The translations under genes and the position numbers were made by a program. A DNA stretch of 64,000 nt, taken from positions 22,871 through 86,870 of the forward strand of contig CAWDXD010000046.1 in the NCBI GenBank assembly GCA_963806145.1, in the 5' to 3' direction. Under the pieces are notes generated by a model. The model saw nothing but the letters and a program-made list of their open reading frames with translations, made no database searches and had not been told where the DNA came from. This document shows, piece by piece, positions 19,580 to 27,672 of the stretch. The stretch comes from DASXKD01 sp963806145. Its GTDB lineage: Bacteria > Actinomycetota > Actinomycetes > Streptosporangiales > Streptosporangiaceae. How positions within the stretch are numbered: position 1 is the first letter of the stretch; every line of letters starts with the position of its first letter.

Positions 19580-20575
19580 CTAGGCGCTCGCGGCTCCGCC
19601 GCCGGTTTCCACGATGTCGGCCGCGCCCCGGACCACGCAGCGCAGCGGGTCGTCCACGACGAGGGCCGGGATGCCCGCGACGGTCTCGACCCGGCCCGCC
19701 AGGCCGAGCAGCAGCGCCCCTCCCCCGGCCAGGCAGACCTTGCCGAGCACGACGTCCTCGGCAAGGTCCGGCGGCAGGTCCAGGAGTATCTCCCGGACCG
19801 CTTCGATGATCGCGGTGACACAGGGCTCCAGTGCCGTGGCGACCAGCTCACCGGGGATGCGCTCGGCCCGGGGCGTCCCGCGCCGCACATCGACGCCGAC
19901 GGCCTCCGCCCATTCGGCCGTGCCGCCGGTGAGCCCCAGGGACATCTTCAGCCGCCGGGCCGCGTTCCGGCCGATGAGCAGGCCAAGCTCGGTCTTCACC
20001 GTGGCCACGATCGCCTCGTCCATGGCGTTGCCGCCCAGCCGCAGGGACTCGGCCCGGACCAGGTGCCCGCCGGCCACCACCGCGATCTCGGTGGTCCCGC
20101 CGCCCACGTCCACGATGAACGCGCCGGTCCCGCCGGTGAGGCCGAAGCCCGCGCCCGCCGCGGCGGCCACCGGCTCGTCGATCAACTGCACGGTGCAGCG
20201 GGGGCGGCCCGCCTCGACGGCGGCGGCCAGTGCCCGGCGCTCGACATAGGTGGCCCCGCTCGGCACGCAGACCACGGCGGCCGGCCTCAGCAGTCCGCGC
20301 CGCAGCCGCGCCTGGCGCAGGAAGGCCTGCAGCATGGCCGTGGCCGCGTCCAGGTCCGCGATCACCCCGTCGCGCAGCGGATGGATGACGTCAACACCCT
20401 GGGGCGCCTTGCCAGCCAGCGCGTCCGCGTCCCGGCCGGCCGCGACGGCCCGGCCGGTGGCCCGGTCCACGGCGATCGCGGAAGGCTCCTCCACGACGAG
20501 CCCCCTGCCGCGGACGCTTACCAGGGTGTTGACGGTGCCCAGATCGATCGCCACGCCTGCCCGCAGCCGCATCAT
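19580..20575 (-). CDS. MreB/Mbl-like actin homologue
   Basis: A 331-residue actin-fold ATPase: phosphate-1 loop AIDLGTVNT near residue 9, phosphate-2 loop VDVGGGTTEI near 155, and the adenosine motif LAGGGALLLGL near 285. This is the usual MreB layout and length. No mreC, mreD or rodA is adjacent, so it may be a Mbl-type stand-alone copy, which in sporulating actinomycetes serves spore wall or stress roles rather than elongation. I chose the ATG at 20575; an adjacent ATG at 20572 and a longer upstream GTG frame are possible. Confidence 0.85.
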   Translation of the reverse strand: MMRLRAGVAIDLGTVNTLVSVRGRGLVVEEPSAIAVDRATGRAVAAGRDADALAGKAPQGVDVIHPLRDGVIADLDAATAMLQAFLRQARLRRGLLRPAAVVCVPSGATYVERRALAAAVEAGRPRCTVQLIDEPVAAAAGAGFGLTGGTGAFIVDVGGGTTEIAVVAGGHLVRAESLRLGGNAMDEAIVATVKTELGLLIGRNAARRLKMSLGLTGGTAEWAEAVGVDVRRGTPRAERIPGELVATALEPCVTAIIEAVREILLDLPPDLAEDVVLGKVCLAGGGALLLGLAGRVETVAGIPALVVDDPLRCVVRGAADIVETGGGAASA

Positions 20576-20731
20576 GCCTGCCTGTTCTCGAACTAGTCGC
20601 TGCCCGGCCACCGGGAGCCCGGTCACCTACGGTTAGCTCCATACCCGCAGCCCCGGCGATCAATGACGCGGCCCGGCCGCGGGCAGGGAACTGGCGGCGA
20701 AGCTGCCCGCGGCTGGGCCTTCCCGGTGACG

Positions 20732-21166
20732 CTAGGCCCGGACCACCACCACCGGGCTCGCCGCGTGGGTCACCACCTTGTTGGTCACCGAGCCCAGCAG
20801 TATCTTCGAGAACGCGCCGCCGCCGCGCGAGCCCACGACCACCAGATCCGCATCCGACGAGGCACTCACCAGTTCCTGCGCGGGGATGCCGCTGACGGCA
20901 CGTACGGTGACCGATGCCGGGGCGGGCTCCCCGGCCTCGCTCACCGCTTTCTGCACAGCTTCCTCCGCCGCCCGGCGTATCGCCTCGGTGACCGGCTTGT
21001 CCGCCTCTGGGTACACCTCCGGGCTGCCGGTCCACTGGTTCCCGGCGACCTGGTGCACGGCAACCACCGTCAGTGCCACGCCGCGCAGCCCCGCCTCCCG
21101 GACCGCCCACTCCAGCGCACGGCGCGAAGTCTCGGAACCGTCAACGCCCACAATGATCCCAGGCAT
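20732..21166 (-). CDS. Universal stress protein (UspA family)
   Basis: A 144-residue single-domain Usp: IIVGVDGSETSRRALEWA at the start and the ATP-binding G-x2-G-x9-G(S/T) element in VVVGSRGGGAFSKILLGSVT. All ATP-site residues look intact. It is divergent to a second Usp gene across a 318-bp gap. Start ATG at 21166 with GGAGTG upstream. Confidence 0.93.
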   Translation of the reverse strand: MPGIIVGVDGSETSRRALEWAVREAGLRGVALTVVAVHQVAGNQWTGSPEVYPEADKPVTEAIRRAAEEAVQKAVSEAGEPAPASVTVRAVSGIPAQELVSASSDADLVVVGSRGGGAFSKILLGSVTNKVVTHAASPVVVVRA

Positions 21167-21484
21167 AACACCACTCCTTCAGCCAACGGCCACCCCGGTC
21201 TGGTGGCACACACCCCCCCTGAGAAACAAGTCTCAACCTAGTGCGCTTCTGGCACCAGGGCCCAAACCCGTACCAATCGGTGCCACCGGACGGGCCGCGA
21301 GCCGGCCAGGGGCGCAAAGTCCCGAGGTTTCCCCCGCGCGCCGGGTCGCATCCGCCGCGCCCGGGCCGCATCCGCACCGTGGCCGCTGGTGTCCATGGGA
21401 CCATCAACCCCTGTACCGGACGCCCCTGGCCGGCTTCGATAGCGCCAGGGAACTCCGCGGATTGGCCAGGAAGGCAGGCATGCG
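21167..21484. promoter_or_regulatory. Divergent Usp promoter region with a DosR-like box
   Basis: A 318-bp gap between two divergent universal stress genes, with no gene inside. At 21310-21323 the sequence GGGCGCAAAGTCCC is a partial match (one perfect half, one degenerate half) to the GGGAC-N4-GTCCC type box bound by DosR/DevR/OsdR response regulators, which control Usp genes in mycobacteria and streptomycetes. Three of five positions match in the weak half. Confidence 0.35.
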
Positions 21485-21946
21485 ATGACCGGCGAAGGCA
21501 GCGGGCAGGAACTTGTCGTGGTCGGCGTGGACGGCTCGCCTGAGTCGGTGGCGGCGCTGCGCTGGGCGGCGCGGTACGCCACGGCCACCGGCGCGCGGGT
21601 GCGGGCCCTGCTGGCCTGGCACTACCCCGGCGCGGTTGGCGGCCCGCCCCCGGGGATGGCCCCTGAAGCCGTCCATGACCAGACCGAAGCGCAGATGCAC
21701 GAGACCCTCGACGCGGCGATTGCCACGGCCTACCAGGGCCAGGGGGCCGCCGCGGTGGAGAAGGGCACCGTCTACGGGCACCCCGCGCAGGCCCTGGTCG
21801 AGGCGTCCAGGGAAGCCGACCTGCTGGTGGTGGGCCACCAAGGGCACGGGGGGTTCACCGGGATGCTGGTCGGCTCGGTGAGCATCCACTGCGTCACCGG
21901 CGCGTTCTGCCCGGTCGTCGTGGTCCGCGCCGGCGATGGCGGCTGA
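21485..21946 (+). CDS. Universal stress protein (UspA family)
   Basis: A 153-residue Usp: LVVVGVDGSPESVAALRWAA at the start and VVGHQGHGGFTGMLVGSVS as the ATP-binding loop, intact apart from a His for the common Ser. ATG at 21485; the upstream AGGAAGGCAGGC region can serve as ribosome site. It ends close to a long perfect palindrome that probably terminates both it and the facing TauE/SafE gene. Confidence 0.93.
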   Translation: MTGEGSGQELVVVGVDGSPESVAALRWAARYATATGARVRALLAWHYPGAVGGPPPGMAPEAVHDQTEAQMHETLDAAIATAYQGQGAAAVEKGTVYGHPAQALVEASREADLLVVGHQGHGGFTGMLVGSVSIHCVTGAFCPVVVVRAGDGG

Positions 21947-21986
21947 GCCCGGCCCGCTCGGCGCGCCGCCGCGCCACCCCGGCAAA

Positions 21987-22030
21987 CGTGATCATGGGGT
22001 TGATGCCGCGGCATCAACCCCATGATCACG
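21987..22030. terminator. 44-bp perfect palindrome between convergent genes
   Basis: Arms of 22 bases, the left one starting CGTGATCATGGGGTTGATG, are exact inverted copies with no unpaired centre. It lies between the stops of the Usp gene (plus) and the TauE/SafE gene (minus), so a bidirectional terminator is the simplest reading, although no clear U-tract follows. The absence of a loop is unusual. Confidence 0.65.
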
Positions 22031-22057
22031 AAAGGGACCCGGGCGCCCGGCGGCGGG

Positions 22058-23095
22058 CTACCCGCTGGCCGGAGGGCTGGCTTCCTGCTCGGCGGCCTGC
22101 TGACCGTTGGCGTGCTCGCCATTGGCGAGGTGGCCCCCGGTTCCCGGCGGAGCTGCCCCGGAGCCGTTCGCGTTCGCCTGCTCCACTCCGTTCGCGGCGG
22201 CGGCCAGCTTGCCGTTGCCGTTGCGCCACGGCTGGGTGCGGAACAGCCAGTAGACGCCAGCGGTCAGCGCGACGGCGCAGAGGATCCAGCCCAGCACGGT
22301 GGTGGCGACACCGATGTACTTCAGGCCGGACGCGAAGATCACGAAGGTGATGATCGGCCTGATGTACCGGTCCGGTGCCCGCGAGGAGAAGAACGACCCG
22401 ATCAGCACGGCCGGCACGGCGCCGATGATGATGGAGGCGGTCACGCCGAACTCGACCGTGCCGAAGATCAGCGCGCCCAGGGCGGCGGCAGCGGTCAGCG
22501 GGACCGCCTGGGTCAGGTCGGTGCCGACGAGCGCGTTAGCACTGATCAGCGGGTAGAGGAAGAGCAGCAGCACGATCATCAGCGACCCGGAGCCCACCGA
22601 GGTCATGCCGACGATCAGCCCGCCGATCATGCCGATCCCGACGGTCGGCAGCGGGCGGACCTGCACGTCGTTGATGAGGCCGATCCGGTTCTTGCCGGAG
22701 CGGCGGTCCAGGTAGTAGCGGAACACCATGGCCCCGGCCCCGACCAGCAGCGCGGCGCCCAGGAATTTCTCCACGGTGTCCTGCGCCGAGGAACTGTTGC
22801 CGAGTTCGTGCAGCAGGTAGGAGCCGACGAACGCCATCGGCACCGAACCGCACACCATCCAGCCGACCAGGTGCAGGTTCACCGTCTTCTTGTACAGGTG
22901 CACAGCCGCGCCGACGGGCCGCATCACTACCGCGGCCACCAGGTCGCTGGAGATCGCCGAGGATGGCTTCACCCCGAACAGCAGGATGAGCATCGGCGTC
23001 ATCAGGGCGCCTCCGCCGGCCCCGGTTAGCCCAACAAGCAGCCCGACAACGGCACTGCCCAGGACGATGAAGGGGTCCAGGTGCATCGCTGGCAT
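22058..23095 (-). CDS. TauE/SafE family sulfite/anion exporter
   Basis: A 345-residue membrane protein with about eight hydrophobic segments and the family repeats: GLTGAGGGALMTPMLILLFG near residue 22 and GMTSVGSGSLMIVLLLFL near 165. The last ~50 residues are hydrophilic (Asn, Gly, Ala, Glu), a cytoplasmic tail longer than usual. The family exports small organosulfur or sulfite anions or related substrates; the exact one cannot be told. ATG at 23095 with an operator-like promoter some 170 bases upstream. Confidence 0.92.
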   Translation of the reverse strand: MPAMHLDPFIVLGSAVVGLLVGLTGAGGGALMTPMLILLFGVKPSSAISSDLVAAVVMRPVGAAVHLYKKTVNLHLVGWMVCGSVPMAFVGSYLLHELGNSSSAQDTVEKFLGAALLVGAGAMVFRYYLDRRSGKNRIGLINDVQVRPLPTVGIGMIGGLIVGMTSVGSGSLMIVLLLFLYPLISANALVGTDLTQAVPLTAAAALGALIFGTVEFGVTASIIIGAVPAVLIGSFFSSRAPDRYIRPIITFVIFASGLKYIGVATTVLGWILCAVALTAGVYWLFRTQPWRNGNGKLAAAANGVEQANANGSGAAPPGTGGHLANGEHANGQQAAEQEASPPASG

Positions 23096-23461
23096 TCTCC
23101 TTCCGTTGCTGCCCGGTGGCCGTCAAGGTGCCCCGGTGCCTGCGATTCCTGCCGCTTTCGCTGTCGCCGCCGCCCGGTGACCGTTCTGGTCACCAGGCCC
23201 CGGTGTCACCGGCCCTGCATCTTTCCAGTGACATGCGCCGTCACGCCCCGGCAGATTCCTAGTCTTTCATGCCTAAATATAGGCATTAGAAGCGCGATGT
23301 CCAGCGGTCCGGGCGGAATTGTCTGATAAATAAATCTAGTTTATCGTGCTTAAAAATAGGATTATTGCGCGTGCGTTCCGTCCCGTTTCCTCACGATTGG
23401 ACGATTCCTTTGTTTCCGCGGGCCTAACGTCCGCCGCTCGGGACGCTTCCCTGCCCCGGCA
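23096..23461. other. 366-bp intergenic region, promoter of the TauE/SafE gene
   Basis: There is no gene here. The part 23260-23360 is strongly AT-rich against the genomic background. It contains the operator/promoter at 23269-23303 and a second inverted repeat, GATAAA (23325-23330) against TTTATC (23340-23345), of unknown role. Confidence 0.6.
23269..23303 (-). promoter_or_regulatory. Promoter with an 18-bp palindromic operator
   Basis: Reading the minus strand: TGGACA at 23303-23298 as -35, a 16-bp spacer, and TATATT at 23281-23276 as -10. The -10 lies inside a perfect inverted repeat at 23269-23286 (ATGCCTA, AATA, TAGGCAT). This geometry suggests repression of the TauE/SafE gene by a dimeric regulator. 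The regulator is not identifiable from the window. Confidence 0.55.
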
Positions 23462-24130
23462 CTAACCGCGGGAGCGGAAGCGCTTGGTCCACTGCGGCCC
23501 GACGACCGCCCAGGCCAGTTCCCAGTCCGCGAGCCTGCGCCGGTCCAGCAGCCACCGCCCGGTCAGCGCCACGCAAGACAGCGCGATCACCAGCATGGCG
23601 GTGGCAACGGCCGCCGCGGAGGCCGCCCGGGCCAGCACCGCACGGTCGGTGAGCGGCGGATCGGTCGGCCTGCCTGCGGCATCCACCCACATCAGCACCT
23701 TCCGGCCGGTGGCCAGGCCGGCCTCTACCGGGATGTCACCGGAGCGCAGCTGCCCGTCCGGCGCCGTCCACCGGGCCGGCACCCAGGAGTACCCGAAGGC
23801 CCCGTCGGCCAGGGGGTCGGACGCGGGCCCCGAGCGCAGCAGGACGGCAGGCACCTCCCGCCAGGAGCGCTCCGCCCGCTGCTGGCCGGCGCCGGCCCGG
23901 CTGGCCCAGGCGAAGACCGCGAAGCCAAACAGCGGCACCCCGATCAGGATCACCACCAGGAACTGGACCATGAGCCAGGTAGCCACCTTGTCGGTGCGCC
24001 GCCGCAGCGGGTTGCCGTCCAGCCCCAGCCAGCGTCCCAGCCGACAGGCCCGCCTCCTGATGCCGTTCATGCCGTTCATTCCGTTCTTGCCGTTCACCCC
24101 GGCACTTCTGGCGGCGCAGCGCCGCGCCAT
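23462..24130 (-). CDS. Rv1733c-like membrane protein
   Basis: A 222-residue protein with two membrane helices (about 51-75 and 173-195) flanking an extracytoplasmic domain with YSWVPARWTAPDG and VLMWVDAAGRPTDPPL. RRWLGLDGNPLRRRTDK-type residues before the first helix are the hallmark of the Rv1733c family, a DosR-regulon membrane protein in mycobacteria. The function is unknown. The N-terminus encodes NGMNGMNGI by short DNA repeats; a GTG at 24097 is an alternative start. Confidence 0.85.
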   Translation of the reverse strand: MARRCAARSAGVNGKNGMNGMNGIRRRACRLGRWLGLDGNPLRRRTDKVATWLMVQFLVVILIGVPLFGFAVFAWASRAGAGQQRAERSWREVPAVLLRSGPASDPLADGAFGYSWVPARWTAPDGQLRSGDIPVEAGLATGRKVLMWVDAAGRPTDPPLTDRAVLARAASAAAVATAMLVIALSCVALTGRWLLDRRRLADWELAWAVVGPQWTKRFRSRG

Positions 24131-24222
24131 GGAACGCCCGCGTCACGGGCACCGCCGCCGATATCGACGATACTGCCGCCCGCCCCGGGTAAGCGCAGCT
24201 GTCTGAGGAACGGGTCACGTGG

Positions 24223-24445
24223 CTATGCCGGGCCGACCCGGATCCGGGCAGCCAGGACCCGGGCGCCGCCGGGGGTGGCGAGCACCGGGTTGAGCTCGAG
24301 TCCGGCCACCTGGGCAGGTCGTCGGCGAGGCGGGACACCCGCAGCAGCATGTCGGTCGCCACGCCGCCCAGGCCGAACATCACCAGCGGGCCGAACACGG
24401 GCTCCTGGACGACGCCTACCATCACCTCGACCCCGGCCGGGGGCA
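24223..24445 (-). pseudogene. Remnant of an ADP-forming acyl-CoA synthetase (ATP-grasp end)
   Basis: The fragment begins with VEVMVGVVQEPVFGPLVMFG and LGGVATD, the conserved ATP-grasp segment of ADP-forming acetate-CoA ligases. It then jumps directly to LLRVSRLADDLP, missing about 40 residues. A one-base shift (near 24316) then leads to QVAGLELNPVLATPGGARVL and a stop at 24223. Internal deletion, frameshift and loss of the front ~85% of a usual 700-900-residue protein make this clearly dead. Confidence 0.7.
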
Positions 24446-24571
24446 CCTGGCCGCCAGGAGGGCAACGCGGCCCGGATATCCGCAAACCTTCGGCCCGCGC
24501 GGGGACGGCGACCCGCGGGACTACTTGTGCCCGGCCACGAATGTTCCGGGTGGCGCGGCCCGGCGATGCCG

Positions 24572-24943
24572 CTATTCCCGCAGCATGCTCCGGTAGACCG
24601 CGAGCAGCGCGGCCTTCTGCTCGTCGTCGAGCCGGGCATCGGCCCGGATGACCGACTCCACCGAGCCCGGGCTCCCCTGTGCCTTGCCGCGAGCGGTGTC
24701 CGCGGCGTGCTCCAGCAGGCCGGCCTCGGCGAGCAGCGACTCGGCGGACACGTTGAGCGCATCCGCCAGCAACCGCAGCACGCGCACCGACGGCTGGTGC
24801 AGGCCGCGCTCGATCTGGCTCAGGTACGGGTTGGACAGGCTGGTCAGGTCGGCGAGCTGGCGGAGCGACAGGTTCGCCAGCTTGCGCTGGCTGCGGATGA
24901 AGCTGCCGAGCGCCTTCATCTGGACGTCCCATGCATCCGTCAC
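24572..24943 (-). CDS. XRE-family transcriptional regulator, probably of PHA granule genes
   Basis: A 123-residue protein with a helix-turn-helix of the Cro/C1 type at about residues 15-70 (LGSFIRSQRKLANLSLRQLA; LSNPYLSQIERGLHQPSVRV). The rest is helical (DEQKAALLAVYRSMLRE). Actinomycete PHA loci often have such a regulator beside the phasin-like gene, as here. I chose the GTG at 24943, about 8 bases from GGGAGG; GTGs at 24949 and 24964 are alternatives. An inverted repeat at 24975-24992 covers its probable -10, suggesting self-control. Confidence 0.85.
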   Translation of the reverse strand: MTDAWDVQMKALGSFIRSQRKLANLSLRQLADLTSLSNPYLSQIERGLHQPSVRVLRLLADALNVSAESLLAEAGLLEHAADTARGKAQGSPGSVESVIRADARLDDEQKAALLAVYRSMLRE

Positions 24944-24974
24944 GGTCACCTCGCCTCCCAGCACGCGGCCGATG

Positions 24975-24992
24975 TGCTAACAATACTGAGCA
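24975..24992 (-). promoter_or_regulatory. Putative operator of the XRE regulator gene
   Basis: An 18-bp imperfect inverted repeat, TGCTAAC, AATA, CTGAGCA. On the minus strand the probable -10 (TATTGT) falls in its centre. It has the same length, spacing and TGCW start of both half-sites as the element before the phasin-like gene at 25442-25459. Confidence 0.45.
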
Positions 24993-25097
24993 ATGCGCCG
25001 CGCGGCGGCCCTTGCCGGGCCGCCGCGCGGCGGGTCGTTCTTGTCGCCCGCTGCAACGGGCGGCGGGCAGGCCCGGCCCGCCCGCACGGGGCACGCC

Positions 25098-25421
25098 TTA
25101 CTTGGCCGCGGCACCCGTCTTCTTGGCGGCGGGGGCGGCGTCGCTGTTGAACAGCGGCGCGGTCGCGTGCAGCACGTTCTCGGCGAACTTGCGCTGCGCG
25201 GCGATCAGCTGCTCAACGAAGTCGTACGTGCCCGACACCAGCTCGCCCGGCTTGGGCAGCTTGTCGGCGAACGGGATGCCCACCTCGGGCAGCGGCGGCT
25301 TGATGGACTGGACGGCGTCCGCCCACAGCTGGATCGCGTCGACGACGGCGTCCTGGCTCTTGCGGACGGTGTTCAGGATCTCGCCCTGGAGCTCCTGCCC
25401 CATGGTCTTGGTGTCGCTCAT
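25098..25421 (-). CDS. Phasin-like polyhydroxyalkanoate granule protein
   Basis: A 107-residue, mostly helical protein: EILNTVRKSQDAVVDAIQLW, then FVEQLIAAQRKFAENVLHAT and an Ala/Lys-rich tail (AAPAAKKTGAAAK) like those of phasins and PhaF-type granule proteins. Its place between an XRE regulator and PHA synthase on the same strand supports a role on the storage granule surface. ATG at 25421 with a strong CGAGGAGGA ribosome site; a longer start at 25460 would read through the promoter and is rejected. Confidence 0.82.
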   Translation of the reverse strand: MSDTKTMGQELQGEILNTVRKSQDAVVDAIQLWADAVQSIKPPLPEVGIPFADKLPKPGELVSGTYDFVEQLIAAQRKFAENVLHATAPLFNSDAAPAAKKTGAAAK

Positions 25422-25441
25422 GATTCCTCCTCGATGCCTTC

Positions 25442-25479
25442 TGCAAACTAAAGTATGCAAGCTATGCGCGACTTGTCAA
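25442..25479 (-). promoter_or_regulatory. Sigma-70 promoter of the phasin-like gene with overlapping operator
   Basis: On the minus strand a perfect -35 TTGACA (25479-25474) is followed after 18 bases by TACTTT (25455-25450). An 18-bp inverted repeat at 25442-25459 (TGCAAAC, TAAA, GTATGCA) covers the -10. The half-site pattern TGCW resembles the element before the XRE regulator gene and the TGC-rich sites of known PhaR repressors. Confidence 0.65.
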
Positions 25480-25486
25480 GCATCAT

Positions 25487-25500
25487 CTAGATATATCTAG
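25487..25500. promoter_or_regulatory. 14-bp perfect palindrome upstream of the phasin promoter
   Basis: CTAGATATATCTAG is a perfect AT-rich palindrome eight bases upstream of the -35 of the phasin-like gene, a position typical of an activator or second repressor site. Its binding protein is unknown. Confidence 0.4.
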
Positions 25501-25714
25501 CAACTCGCCCGCCAACTGCCCGCCCGGCGCCACCACAACCGCACTCCCCTGGGCGCAAGGCGCAGGCGCGCAGTTACAGGATGCCGCGATCCGCGCGGGA
25601 GGGGCTGGCCTGCAAAGTCGCAGCTTCCGGGGCCGGCCGGAGAGTTGCCCGGACGCGGTTTTGTCCCGCGTCCAGGCAACCCTGTGGTCGGCCCTATCCC
25701 CGACCCGGCAAGAG

Positions 25715-27439
25715 TCAGCCGTGCACGTAACTCCCAGGCGCGTCACCGATGGCCGGGTACTTCTCGCTTCCCATCGGCGGCGGATCCGTACGGCGCCCCG
25801 CACGCCGGCCTGCCCACTTGGCCCAGTCCTCCCACCAGGACCCGCTGAGGTGCTCTGCCGCCTCCCGCCATTGGCGCGCAGTCGCCGGATTCGGCGTCTT
25901 GGCCACCTCGTACCAGGCCTTGGGACCGGGCGGGTTCACGATGCCCGCGATGTGGCCGCCGCTGGAGAGCACGTAACGGACGTTCCCGCCCATCAGCGCG
26001 GTCGCCTTGTAGGACGCGGGCCAGGGCACGATGTGGTCGTTGATGGCACCGACCACGTAGACGTCGTTGCCGACGTCGGCGAGCGACAACCGCTGCCCCT
26101 TGACCTCGAGCACGCCCCGGGCCAGTTCGTTGCGCAGATACAACGAGCGCAGGTAGAACGCGTGCATGGTGGCGGGCATCCGGGTGTTGTCGCTGTTCCA
26201 GGCCAGGATGTCGAAGGCCGGCGGGTCCTGGCCGAGCAGCCAGTTGGACACCACGTAGTTGAAGATCAGGTCATTGGGCCGCAGCGCGTCGAATGTCGTG
26301 GCCATCTGCCTGCCCTCCAGGACCCCCTGCTGCTCCATCTGCCGCTCCAGCCGGGACACGGTGGCCTCGTCGGTGAACGCGCCGAGCACCCCCGGCTCGC
26401 TGTAGTCCAGCAGGGTGTTCAGCAGCGTGATCGAGCCGAGCCGGGCGTCGCCCGTGCCGGCCAGATAGGCGGCAAGCATGCCGGTGAGCGCCCCGCCGAG
26501 GCACAGCCCGACGATGTCGATCCTCGGCGCCCCGGTGATGTCGGTGATCACGTCCAGCGCGGTCTGCGGGCCGTGCACCAGGTAGTCGTCCAGGGTCACG
26601 CCGCTCATGCTCGGGTCCGGATTGCGGTAGGAGATGGCGAAGACCGTGCGCTCGTGGGTGATGGCCCATTCCAGGAAGCTGCGCCCGGGGGCCAGGTCCA
26701 TGATGTAGTACTTGTTGATCCACGGCGGGCTGGCCAGCACCGGCACCGACCGGACCTGGGGAGTCTGGGGCGCGTACTGGATCAACTCCATCAGGTCGTT
26801 GCGGAAGACGACCTTGCCGGGGGTGGCGGCCAGGTTCCGGCCGATCTCGAACGGCCGGGTGTCCACCTGCCGGGGCAGCCCGGAGTTGTTCCTGAGGTCG
26901 TCGAGGAAGTTCCTGGCGCCGGCCACCACGCTCGCACCGCCCGTCTCGAACGCCCGCTTGAGCGCCGCCGGGTTGGTGGCCAGGTAGTTGGTCGGGGCCA
27001 GCGCCGCGAGCATCAGGTCGGACGCCAGCCGTGCCTTCACATCGGCCACCGGGTCGCCGCGGCCGGCGGCCAGCAGGTCATCGGCGAGCCCCACCGCGGC
27101 GAAATACGCCTGCCCGATCACGAAGAATGCCGGGTTGTCCCGCCAGGTCCGGTCCGCGAACCTCTTGTCTTTCGCCAGCGCCCCGGCGCCCGGCCCGCTC
27201 TCGTCCGCGCCGCGGCCCGCCCAGCGCGCGGCGGCTTCCGGGCCGATCCCGGCCAGGGTCGCCGCGAACTGCCAGTACGCGCCGGAGGCCGCGTAGGGAT
27301 GCAACGCGGCGCGCCAGGCGACGGCCAGCAGCGAACGGCCGAAACTGACCGGGTCGAGCCTCGCGAACAGGCCGCCCTCGGGAGCGACGACCGCCATGGC
27401 GTCCTCACCTGCCGACGACGCCCGCCCCGCTCCATCCAT
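25715..27439 (-). CDS. phaC: Poly(3-hydroxyalkanoate) synthase, class I type
   Basis: A 574-residue PHA synthase. The lipase-like box is GLCLGG with nucleophile Cys near residue 312; the catalytic Asp is in NDHIVPW near 468 and the His in SSGGHIAGI near 497. FQ/N-terminal FFVIGQAYF, PPWINKYYIMDL and NSDNTRMP are conserved family segments. It polymerises hydroxyacyl-CoA into storage polyester at the granule surface. The ATG at 27439 has AAGGAGGA seven bases upstream; the frame extends further but without a ribosome site. No phaA or phaB is nearby. The stop is about 290 bases from the phasin gene, so the two may be separate units. Confidence 0.95.
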   Translation of the reverse strand: MDGAGRASSAGEDAMAVVAPEGGLFARLDPVSFGRSLLAVAWRAALHPYAASGAYWQFAATLAGIGPEAAARWAGRGADESGPGAGALAKDKRFADRTWRDNPAFFVIGQAYFAAVGLADDLLAAGRGDPVADVKARLASDLMLAALAPTNYLATNPAALKRAFETGGASVVAGARNFLDDLRNNSGLPRQVDTRPFEIGRNLAATPGKVVFRNDLMELIQYAPQTPQVRSVPVLASPPWINKYYIMDLAPGRSFLEWAITHERTVFAISYRNPDPSMSGVTLDDYLVHGPQTALDVITDITGAPRIDIVGLCLGGALTGMLAAYLAGTGDARLGSITLLNTLLDYSEPGVLGAFTDEATVSRLERQMEQQGVLEGRQMATTFDALRPNDLIFNYVVSNWLLGQDPPAFDILAWNSDNTRMPATMHAFYLRSLYLRNELARGVLEVKGQRLSLADVGNDVYVVGAINDHIVPWPASYKATALMGGNVRYVLSSGGHIAGIVNPPGPKAWYEVAKTPNPATARQWREAAEHLSGSWWEDWAKWAGRRAGRRTDPPPMGSEKYPAIGDAPGSYVHG

Positions 27440-27672
27440 GACCGTCCTCCTTAGCTGGCCCCCCGCGGGCGTTCGGCCCGCCGCGGCACCCCGGCGACTG
27501 TTCATATCGTGCTATGCCCGCCCGGACACGGCCGCACCGCCCCGCCGCCCGCGTGCGCTTTTCCCGGGCGGGATGCCCGGCCGTCGCGGGACACACGGCC
27601 ATGGCGCAACAATGTGCGTGCCCGCGCCAGCGGGTATCACGCCAGGACGCCGACCGCGAAAGGAGGCCCCTG

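Noticed and set aside
18389..20596. 735-codon plus-strand frame across the OTC and MreB genes
   Set aside because: It covers two well-supported genes in antisense and shows no recognisable domain.
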